NCBI GenBank assembly: GCA_964485455.1
Contig: CAZAJU010000087.1
Coordinates: 1-8,358 of the forward strand
Source: Tissierella_B sp964485455
Lineage (GTDB): Bacteria; Bacillota; Clostridia; Tissierellales; Tissierellaceae
Direction of reading: 5' to 3'
Length of the DNA stretch: 8,358 bases
The notes under the pieces are model-generated. The model was not told where the DNA came from, searched no databases, and saw only the letters and a program-made list of their open reading frames with translations. Below, piece after piece: positions 1-6,212 of this stretch (position 1 is the stretch's first letter; each line of letters begins with the position of its first letter). Both the position numbers and the translations under genes were made by a program.

Positions 1-2192
1 CCTGATGTATCATCCTCATCTAACATCTGGCGTTTTACAAGGTCTGCAAAATATCCCTTTTGAGCGATTAATTCATCAAATTTTCCATCCTCAATGATTT
101 TGCCTTTATCTAAAACTATAATCCTGTCGCAGTGCTTTATAGTTGAAAGCCTATGAGCAATAACAATTCTTGTACTCTTAAGCTTGTCTAAGGAACTTGA
201 AACCTGCTTTTGAGTAATATTATCAAGTGCTGAAGTTGCCTCATCAAGCATTAGAACTTTAGGCTTTGGTGCTATCGCCCTTGCTATCATAAGTCTTTGT
301 CGTTGTCCTCCAGAAATTCCTCCGCCGCCTTCACTTATAATAGTGTGCATTCCCATTGGCATTGCTTTTATATCCTCTGATATTCCTGCAAGCTCTGCAG
401 CTTCCCATGCATCATTTAGAGACAACCAAGGTGCCGATATAACTATATTAGAATATATATCCCCTGTAAAAAGCTTACCATTCTGAGTAACGACACCCAT
501 ATTTTTTCTCAAGGACTTAAGATCAAGCTTTTCTATATCCTTACCATCATAATATATTGCACCCTTCTGAGGTTTTTCAAAACCAAGTAGCAAGCGCATA
601 AGCGTGGACTTTCCACAGCCTGTCTTTCCAACTATAGCTATATATTGTCCTGCTCTTATTTTTAAAGAAAGGTTATCAATTATCAATGGAGAGTTTTCTC
701 CATAGGAAAAAGATACATTATTTAATTCAATATTCCCGGAAATCTTAGTGACCACCTTTTTACCCCCAGAAACCTCCGGAACTGCTTCAAGTATTGGAAG
801 TGCCATATCCATAACAGGTTTAATTCCTGCAAATGTAAGAGCTACTCCTGCCAGTGAATTCAGTGCTCCTGCAGTCATTCCGTAGGCTAAATTAAACGCC
901 ATGTAGTCCGCCACGCTTACCTTAGAAATTGCAGCAAAATAATAAAGCACAATGCTTCCTGACAAGGAAAGTAAAGTTGTGAGTACTGGGTTGAACTTTA
1001 TAACAATAGGCGGATTATAATCAAGTGATGCAGATACTTGATACAAATTTGCCCACTTACTGAAAGCTCTTTTTTCTGCTCCTGCCAGCTTGATTTTTTG
1101 AATTCCTGAGAAAAGCGCAAACACAAGCCCGGAAAGCTTAGCTCCATTTTCCATCTTCTGTTTAGAAATTTTCATTTGCAGCAAGGTAGAAATCAACGAT
1201 AAAAGTATAGTTGCAACTATAATTATTAAAGCAGGTATGACCAGTGAAGGTGCGTAATTCATTATCTGAGTTATATAAGCTAGAGAAAACAGCGAAGTAA
1301 GTCCTGTAGTCAATACTGCATTTACAAGCATATTGCAAAGGGAGTTTATATTCTGAGTTCTTATAGATAACTCACCAGAACTATAATCCTTAAAAAAGGT
1401 AGCTGGTAATGACATTAATCTTGCCATTGCCGCAGCCTGTACGGAAATATTAAGCTTAGTCTGTATCCTATTTAGGATAAGAGTTCTTGTTATTCCAATA
1501 AGAGTCGAAGAAATACTGATACCTAAGAGAAGTACTGTAATTGGTACTACTAGACTTATTTTTTCACTTGGAATAACTCTATCAAATATAAGCTTGTTAA
1601 CATATGGCATAAAGAAACCTATTCCTGTTGTTGCCATAGTTGCAATAATAACCATAATAATGTCTGAAGTGCTTATACTACCTACCATAAACCTTATCAA
1701 ATCAACAATCCCCAACTTCTTTAAAGGTAACGGCTTATAAAAGCAAATTGCTTCTTCTTTTATCATATTAATGGTATTTTTGTTAACCTTTATTTTCTTA
1801 GTGCTTTTGTAATCAAAAAACTCATAACCCGATATTCCTTTAGGAATAATAGCCACAGGGTCTCCATCGGCAGTCTGCCCCAAAAGAACTCCGATGCTAT
1901 CCTTGTACCATTCTCCTTCAAGCTTTACAATACGCTTCATGATTCCATGGGGAATCAACTGGTACTCAAGGACATCATTCACATCCTTAACATCATCTGG
2001 AATTTCCTTTGGTTTTATATGATAAAACTTAAGAACTTCTTCTATAGCATTATTTGCCTTTTGTCTATCATCATTTAAGGATGCTGTAACACCTTTGCCA
2101 AGAATAACTGAAGAGAGATTTATAAAGGCATCTGAAAAGCTCTCATCGTCATTTTTAATTCGCTGCTTTATTTGTTCGTCAAACCACGCCAT
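1..2192 (-). CDS. NHLM-type bacteriocin/RiPP ABC transporter, permease-ATPase subunit (C-terminus cut by window edge)
   Basis: Reading from ATG at 2192 gives 730 codons without a stop before the window ends; the frame is nearly complete because the ATPase domain is already finished. Residues 1 to about 160 are a soluble domain (includes EVLKFYHIKP and LEYQLIPHGI) typical of the second NHLM transporter. It resembles a degenerate C39-like domain and has no catalytic Cys-His pair. A six-helix membrane domain follows (about 170-460), then an ABC ATPase with Walker A GKTGCGKST (near 520), signature ISGGQ (near 625), Walker B VLMLDEATSALD and H-loop VIAHRL. In the NHLM family (TIGR03797-like) this protein pairs with the C39-containing transporter to export leader-bearing peptides across the cytoplasmic membrane. 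The ATG sits 11 bases after the upstream stop; the ribosome site is a G-rich stretch in that spacer. Family assignment is by recognition, not by a search. Confidence 0.9.
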   Translation of the reverse strand, partial: MAWFDEQIKQRIKNDDESFSDAFINLSSVILGKGVTASLNDDRQKANNAIEEVLKFYHIKPKEIPDDVKDVNDVLEYQLIPHGIMKRIVKLEGEWYKDSIGVLLGQTADGDPVAIIPKGISGYEFFDYKSTKKIKVNKNTINMIKEEAICFYKPLPLKKLGIVDLIRFMVGSISTSDIIMVIIATMATTGIGFFMPYVNKLIFDRVIPSEKISLVVPITVLLLGISISSTLIGITRTLILNRIQTKLNISVQAAAMARLMSLPATFFKDYSSGELSIRTQNINSLCNMLVNAVLTTGLTSLFSLAYITQIMNYAPSLVIPALIIIVATILLSLISTLLQMKISKQKMENGAKLSGLVFALFSGIQKIKLAGAEKRAFSKWANLYQVSASLDYNPPIVIKFNPVLTTLLSLSGSIVLYYFAAISKVSVADYMAFNLAYGMTAGALNSLAGVALTFAGIKPVMDMALPILEAVPEVSGGKKVVTKISGNIELNNVSFSYGENSPLIIDNLSLKIRAGQYIAIVGKTGCGKSTLMRLLLGFEKPQKGAIYYDGKDIEKLDLKSLRKNMGVVTQNGKLFTGDIYSNIVISAPWLSLNDAWEAAELAGISEDIKAMPMGMHTIISEGGGGISGGQRQRLMIARAIAPKPKVLMLDEATSALDNITQKQVSSSLDKLKSTRIVIAHRLSTIKHCDRIIVLDKGKIIEDGKFDELIAQKGYFADLVKRQMLDEDDTS

Positions 2193-2203
2193 CTGCTCCC
2201 CCC

Positions 2204-4402
2204 CTATTCATTAGAAACTAATTGTGCATACAGCCCACCTTTTTTATAAAGCTCATGGTGGGTACCACGCTCCATGACATTTCCTTTATCCATCACTATT
2301 ATTTCATCACAATCCCTAATAGTTGAAAGTCTATGAGCTACAATTATACAGGTGATTCCTCTATCTGTAATTGCCTGAACAACTTCTGCCTCAGTCCTAG
2401 CATCAAGGGCTGAGGTTGCTTCATCTAAGATTATAACAGTGGGATCTCCTGCAAGAACTCTAGCAATCTCTAGCCTTTGGCGCTGACCTCCAGAGAAGTT
2501 CTTTCCTCCCTCCTGAAGCCTATGGCTATATCCACCATCTCTAAGCATAATGTCCTCATGAATCCTTGCGTCCCTAGCTGCTAATATCATTTCAAAATCT
2601 TCAATACTGTTATCCCACATCTTTATATTATTTGAAATTGTATCTTCAAATATTGTTATATCTTGATCAACTACTGAAAGTGAGCCTGTGAAAACCTCAC
2701 GTGGAATTTCTCCATGGGATTTTCCATCAAATAGAATTTCCCCAGACCAAGGCTTGTATAAACCAGAAATTAGCTTTGAAAGAGTTGATTTTCCACACCC
2801 TGAAGAACCTACAAAAGCAACCTTCATTCCAGGCTTGATTGTTAAATTAAAATCCTTAATAAGTGGCTCTGCCAATCTTGAGTAACCAAAGGTAACATCC
2901 TTCATAACAATATTTCCGCTAAGCTTTGCATATTCTTCTTCAATCTCTTCAAGATTATTAACTAAAGCCATTCCATCTATTTGTTCATTTTCGATTCCCT
3001 TATTAATTGATTTTTCATAATCAATATCAGGTTTATAGTTCATAATGTCCTCTATTCTCTCCATAGAGGTTCGCATTTCCTGGATACTTTGTCCCACTCC
3101 AATCATAGAGTTGGCTGGCGCCATAAATGAAGCCATAAATCCTTGAAACGCAAGAAGCATACCAACAGTAAAATTATTCTGCATAATAAGTGTTACACCT
3201 ATCATTAGAACTGCTGTATTGGCAAGCATCTGAGTCACTCCGGGAATAGCTCCAAGATACTGGTTTAGCTTTGCAAATTTAACTGATCCTGTATTAACAG
3301 AAGCCTGGTACCCTGCCCATTTTTCAAAGTAACCGTTTTCAGCTCCACTTGCCTTAATTGTTTCAATCATTTCAATTCCTGACATGGTAGCGCCAGCAAG
3401 CTTTCCTCCATCACGCATCATACCACGAGTTATATTTATTCTCTTTTGAGATATATACCGTCCAATAAATATATTTAACAATGCTGAACCAAGTCCGACC
3501 AAAGTAAGTAGTGCACTATAGCGAAGCATAATAAATAGATAAAATATTAGTGTTGCAAAATTTAGAGCCAATGGAGCTAACTGCTGAATTAATGTGCTTG
3601 CTATCCCTTCGTTAGATGATTGCCTTGATACAATATCACCGGTCATTCTTTGAGAAAAGAACTCAACAGGTAGCCTCAGCACATGCCAAATAAATGTCGA
3701 GTTTGCAACAATGGCCATCTTGCCTTGGATTTTAAGCAGAAACACAGCATTGACAAAGGAAACAGCAACCTGTGCAGCAAGTATAATAAGCATTAAAGCA
3801 ATCAGTGGGTAAAGCCAGTCAGGATTCTGATTTGTAAGGATTCTATCCATAAAAACCCTACTGAAGACTGGATTTATAATTCCGATAAGTGTAGTTATTA
3901 TTCCTGTAGTCATTACAAAAATTATCGGTACAAGGGTTCCTTTTAGTCTTTGCCTTGCAAAGTTCAAAACACTTCTTGGTTTTCCATCCTTTACAAAAGA
4001 CTCATCAGGTTGAAATTGCAGGCATATACCAGTAAACGATTTATCAAACTCCTCCATTGAAACCTCTACAGTTCCCCTAGCTGGATCATTCAGCACTGCT
4101 TTACCTTTTTTAAATCCGTTTAAAACAACAAAGTGATTGAAGTTCCAATGAATAATACACGGCATCATTACATCATCTGTTATTTTTTCAAACCTATAAC
4201 CTTTTGCAATCATGCCATAGTTTCTTGCAGCCATTAAAATATTCTTAGCATTAGAACCATCTCTTGAAACGCCACAATCAGAACGTACTTGTTCCAATGG
4301 AACCCATTTACCATGATATGCAAGAATCATTGCTAGAGATGCGGCTCCGCATTCAAGTGCTTCCATCTGCATAACAACAGGTACCTTAACTGTTTTTTTC
4401 AT
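2204..4402 (-). CDS. NHLM-type ABC transporter with N-terminal C39 leader peptidase
   Basis: This 732-residue protein has three parts. Residues 1-130 are a C39 cysteine peptidase with oxyanion Gln12, catalytic Cys18 (in LECGAASLAM), His90 (NFNHFVVL) and Asp106 (LNDPARG), so the full active site is present. Residues about 155-445 are the six-helix export domain. Residues about 495-732 are the ATPase, with Walker A GSSGCGKST at 532-540, signature FSGGQ at 636-640, Walker B at 656-667 and H-loop His690. The family (TIGR03796-like, NHLM ABC1) removes the leader of a ribosomal peptide behind a double-glycine-type site while exporting it. Start ATG follows AAGGGGGA. It lies 12 bases behind the HlyD-like gene and 11 bases ahead of the second transporter, so all three are probably one transcript. 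The substrate is not visible in the window. Confidence 0.93.
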   Translation of the reverse strand: MKKTVKVPVVMQMEALECGAASLAMILAYHGKWVPLEQVRSDCGVSRDGSNAKNILMAARNYGMIAKGYRFEKITDDVMMPCIIHWNFNHFVVLNGFKKGKAVLNDPARGTVEVSMEEFDKSFTGICLQFQPDESFVKDGKPRSVLNFARQRLKGTLVPIIFVMTTGIITTLIGIINPVFSRVFMDRILTNQNPDWLYPLIALMLIILAAQVAVSFVNAVFLLKIQGKMAIVANSTFIWHVLRLPVEFFSQRMTGDIVSRQSSNEGIASTLIQQLAPLALNFATLIFYLFIMLRYSALLTLVGLGSALLNIFIGRYISQKRINITRGMMRDGGKLAGATMSGIEMIETIKASGAENGYFEKWAGYQASVNTGSVKFAKLNQYLGAIPGVTQMLANTAVLMIGVTLIMQNNFTVGMLLAFQGFMASFMAPANSMIGVGQSIQEMRTSMERIEDIMNYKPDIDYEKSINKGIENEQIDGMALVNNLEEIEEEYAKLSGNIVMKDVTFGYSRLAEPLIKDFNLTIKPGMKVAFVGSSGCGKSTLSKLISGLYKPWSGEILFDGKSHGEIPREVFTGSLSVVDQDITIFEDTISNNIKMWDNSIEDFEMILAARDARIHEDIMLRDGGYSHRLQEGGKNFSGGQRQRLEIARVLAGDPTVIILDEATSALDARTEAEVVQAITDRGITCIIVAHRLSTIRDCDEIIVMDKGNVMERGTHHELYKKGGLYAQLVSNE

Positions 4403-4414
4403 TTTGTGTCCCCC

Positions 4415-4903
4415 TTAATTTATGAGAAAATCGATGGGTCTTGTTTCTTCTGTCACAATTGAAAGAGGATAAATTGTTCCTTCAACATAAGAGCCTTCAG
4501 AATCGATTATAACTTCTACATTCCACTGGCTAAGGATAAGATTTCCTGAAGCGTAATTTCCATATTTTTCTTTAATTTCATTGATTGAAATCGGTTGATT
4601 TGATATGCTTTTAATAATTCCCTCTTCCATGCCTTCAACAATAACTTTTAAACCTGGAACTATATCTGTTTTCATCTCTTCCTTAGGAATAAAACATACT
4701 AGATTATCCCCCTGAAAAACAGCGTTGCTTTTTATCACTGTGGGCATTGCTCCGAAAATCCCCCAAACCAATAGGGAGATAATTAACACCATAACAGCAG
4801 ATAAAACAACCCAAACACTAGGGTTGGAAACTCGAATATAATCGTGTAGCTGTTCTGGTGATGATATGCTATCTACACTTGATTGCCTGAATATCCCTGT
4901 CAT
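4415..4903 (-). CDS. Short HlyD-like NHLM secretion protein (membrane fusion subunit)
   Basis: This 162-residue membrane-anchored protein starts at ATG 4903 with GGAGG seven bases upstream. Residues 14-28 (SSPEQLHDYIRVSNP) are the N-terminal signature of NHLM secretion proteins. One transmembrane helix covers about 30-50 and the rest is extracytoplasmic. The segment around 68-105 (FIPKEEMKTDIVPGLKVIVEG, continuing to SISNQPISINE) matches the C-terminal beta part of HlyD adaptors. The long coiled-coil hairpin and lipoyl halves of ordinary HlyD proteins are missing, so this is a minimal version, plausible for a cell without an outer membrane. It probably docks on the two ABC transporters encoded directly downstream. 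The reading frame is intact, so I infer a naturally small adaptor and not a broken gene. Confidence 0.8.
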   Translation of the reverse strand: MTGIFRQSSVDSISSPEQLHDYIRVSNPSVWVVLSAVMVLIISLLVWGIFGAMPTVIKSNAVFQGDNLVCFIPKEEMKTDIVPGLKVIVEGMEEGIIKSISNQPISINEIKEKYGNYASGNLILSQWNVEVIIDSEGSYVEGTIYPLSIVTEETRPIDFLIN

Positions 4904-4956
4904 TCATATTCCTCCAGTCTAATTATTTTTATGTAAACCATTAATTTTAACTCTGA

Positions 4957-5364
4957 TTATAATCTTTTATTAATAGTCAAAATATTCATTCCATCTATGT
5001 ATTGATATTGAACATCATCCATACTCTTTTTAACCATTAATATTCCTAAACCTCCAATATCCCTTTCATCAGCAGACTTAGTAATATCGGGTTCTTCATT
5101 TTCCAGTGGATTATAGGGCTTTCCTAGATCAAAAAATTGAATTGTAACTTGAAGGGGCTCCCCTCCTATACTAATTTTGATTGTAGCATCTCCAATATTA
5201 GGGTTATAGGCATAATTTGCAATATTAACAAAAATCTCCTCAACAGCTATTGCTATTTGTATTTTTATCTTATTACTACAATCATTTCTCTCTAGCTCTT
5301 CATTTATAAAATCCAATACCTTCTCGAGTTCAGCAGTTAGTGCAGGAACCGTTAACTCTTTCAC
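4957..5364 (-). CDS. ATP-binding anti-sigma factor / serine kinase of RsbW-SpoIIAB type
   Basis: This 135-residue GHKL ATPase has the Bergerat-fold motifs in order: N-box EEIFVNIANYAY (42-53), G1 box FDLGKPYNP (about 78-86) and G2 box GGLGILMVKKSMD (104-116). In this family the protein binds a sigma factor or other target and phosphorylates a STAS antagonist on a serine; the STAS gene sits just upstream. The start is GTG at 5364, with AGGAGG (5375-5380) ten bases ahead, a slightly long spacing. The GTG overlaps the TGA of an upstream coding-like fragment (GTGA), a typical sign of translational coupling. It is followed after 53 bases by the NHLM secretion gene, with no clear promoter between. 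Its real target is unknown; it could be a non-sigma partner. Confidence 0.85.
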   Translation of the reverse strand: MKELTVPALTAELEKVLDFINEELERNDCSNKIKIQIAIAVEEIFVNIANYAYNPNIGDATIKISIGGEPLQVTIQFFDLGKPYNPLENEEPDITKSADERDIGGLGILMVKKSMDDVQYQYIDGMNILTINKRL

Positions 5365-5486
5365 GACAGATATTCCTCCTCTTTCTCCCTTAAATAAAGT
5401 CCAGGCTCTTTAAATAAAATATGAGATTGCTTTGCGATTTCTTCATACAACTGAAACCAGGTGGGAGAATAATGCTCGCCACCTGT
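5361..5486 (-). pseudogene. Start-less coding-like fragment between STAS and anti-sigma genes
   Basis: A 41-codon open frame runs from just after TGA (5487-5489) to TGA at 5361-5363. It lacks ATG and GTG, and its only TTG has no ribosome site. The composition looks coding: it includes TWFQLYEEIAKQSHILFKEP and then GLYLREKEEEYLS. Its stop overlaps the GTG start of the anti-sigma gene as GTGA, and it carries that gene's ribosome site, the usual layout of the last codons of an upstream operon gene. I therefore read it as the 3' end of a gene that once lay between the STAS and kinase genes and lost its front. I do not recognise the product. The alternative is chance openness in AT-rich DNA. Confidence 0.45.
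5458..5485 (-). other. Strong hairpin between STAS and anti-sigma genes
   Basis: CAGGTGG pairs with CCACCTG, and an inner GAG pairs with CTC across a single bulged C, giving a ten-pair stem around the loop CATTATT. On the minus strand it is followed by GTTTCAGTTG, not a real T-tract, so it is a poor intrinsic terminator. It may partly attenuate transcription or protect the STAS end of the mRNA, which would let STAS protein exceed its kinase; that role is inference. Confidence 0.5.
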
Positions 5487-5540
5487 TCAATCTATTTAGT
5501 AACCACAACAAAATAGGTAGATATATTAAATATAGACCAA

Positions 5541-5837
5541 TTAAATAAATGTCAAAATATCAACAAATCCTGTGATTTCAAAAACTTCCATTATATCAGA
5601 ATTAGCATTTGCTATCTCCATTTTTCCCTGTTTGTTCATCTGCTTCTGAGCTCCAAGTATTACACGAAGTCCAGCACTAGATACATACTCTAGCTCCTTG
5701 AAATCCATAAGTAGTGATGTAATACCTTCTGTTGATTCTTTTAGCTCCTTTTCAAGCATTGGAGCAGTTGTAGTGTCTAGTCTCCCTTTAAGTGCAATTG
5801 TAAGGCTTGTGTTTGATAGATTTTTTATGATTTCCAT
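5541..5837 (-). CDS. STAS-domain anti-sigma factor antagonist (RsbV/SpoIIAA-like)
   Basis: This 98-residue protein is a single STAS domain of normal length. It has the early strand TIALKGRLDTTTAP (13-26) and the core DFKELEYVSSAGLRVIL (45-61). Ser54, in SSAGL, aligns with the serine of SpoIIAA/RsbV that is phosphorylated by the partner kinase, so the switch residue is kept. In partner switching the unphosphorylated form sequesters the RsbW-type kinase and frees its target. The kinase gene follows about 175 bases downstream. Start ATG 5837 has AAGGAG seven bases upstream. It is the first complete gene of the leftward operon that continues into the NHLM exporter. No PP2C/SpoIIE phosphatase to reset it is visible here. 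Confidence 0.88.
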   Translation of the reverse strand: MEIIKNLSNTSLTIALKGRLDTTTAPMLEKELKESTEGITSLLMDFKELEYVSSAGLRVILGAQKQMNKQGKMEIANANSDIMEVFEITGFVDILTFI

Positions 5838-6117
5838 TGAAATTCTCCTTTTTTTCTTTTTTAAGAAATTATTTTAATTTTTAATATTAACCTAATTAAA
5901 CTGTCTTCTTTTAGCCTTTGGATCCGTAAGCTTAATGTATTCCCATCAAAGCCTCATCCTCTCCGTAATCGTCTTCAAATAGTATGTTTTTTAAATTTTA
6001 CCATATAATTATCTGAAAAGCTAAATATATTACGATGCAAGCAGTATTATTTATGAAAATTATCAATTAATTTATGTATTCTACTATACTATTAGCTCTA
6101 AGGTTACCATAAAAAAA
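5838..6117. other. Intergenic leader region upstream of the STAS gene
   Basis: No full gene is visible in this stretch. Most is very AT-rich, but about 5903-5976 is clearly richer in G and C. On the minus strand this island contains a short peptide-like frame and a possible hairpin: AGGCTTTG at 5948-5955 against CAAAGGCT at 5913-5920, with one G-G mismatch. A candidate extended -10 box (TGGTAAAAT on the minus strand; TAAAAT at 5995-6000) could start a transcript whose long leader carries this island, but I see no good -35. I could not match it to a known riboswitch class. Confidence 0.4.
5932..5997 (-). other. Short coding-like frame without start codon upstream of STAS
   Basis: Between TAA at 5998-6000 and TAA at 5932-5934, 21 codons read NILFEDDYGEDEALMGIH near the end, an acidic, coding-looking string in a locally GC-richer patch. 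There is no start codon at its front; the only ATG is three codons from the end. An ATG at 6002-6004 opens another frame (MVKFKK, then HTI and stop) that would need a +1 shift within the AAAAAA run to join it. It may be a gene remnant, a leader peptide or chance. Confidence 0.25.
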
Positions 6118-6155
6118 TAAAAATGAGCTTTTTACACTTAAAAGACTCATTTTTA
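6118..6155 (-). terminator. Probable intrinsic terminator on the minus strand, downstream of the gap
   Basis: Ten bases (TAAAAATGAG, 6118-6127) are exactly complementary to 6146-6155. Inside, CTTTT (6128-6132) pairs with AAAAG (6140-6144) across one bulged base. On the minus strand the hairpin is followed by a T-tract (complement of the A-run at 6111-6117). The stem is AT-rich, so efficiency is uncertain. The orientation fits the end of the transcript leaving the gap, possibly that of the radical SAM gene. Confidence 0.55.
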
Positions 6156-6194
6156 CACTTAAAATACTAATATGAACTTAAATTGACTCATCTC
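6135..6194. repeat. Three imperfect tandem copies of a ~20-base unit
   Basis: Units begin at about 6135, 6156 and 6175. The string TTTTTACACTTAAAA occurs exactly twice (6129-6143 and 6150-6164). GACTCAT occurs after the first and third ACTTAAA (6144-6150 and 6185-6191). The array touches the assembly gap and overlaps the terminator-like hairpin, so the true number of copies may be larger than seen. Confidence 0.6.
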
Positions 6195-6212
6195 TTAGTT
6201 ATTAATAATTGA

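Noticed and set aside
2688..2885. 65-codon plus-strand open frame
   Set aside because: It lies fully antisense to the ATPase domain of the C39 transporter (Walker A region) and has no ribosome site or recognisable protein features.
4956..4961. TATAAT on the minus strand before the HlyD-like gene as a promoter
   Set aside because: The nearest TTGACT is only 13 bases upstream, and the box overlaps the end of the kinase gene; a shared transcript is simpler.
5361..5486. Reading the orphan frame as an NHLM precursor because it begins with Thr-Gly-Gly
   Set aside because: A stop codon stands directly before it, so no leader can be attached, and neither neighbouring frame supplies one. The GTGA overlap fits a gene tail better.
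5903..5976. GAAGAC direct repeat at 5903-5908 and 5971-5976
   Set aside because: A six-base repeat is expected by chance and has no supporting structure.
5882..5985. Known riboswitch (c-di-GMP, glycine, fluoride, T-box and others)
   Set aside because: Short resemblances exist, but no class-specific conserved core could be completed by eye.
5989..6004. Programmed +1 frameshift at the AAAAAA run joining MVKFKK to the acidic frame
   Set aside because: There is no ribosome site before the ATG and no downstream stimulator that I can support; too short to judge.
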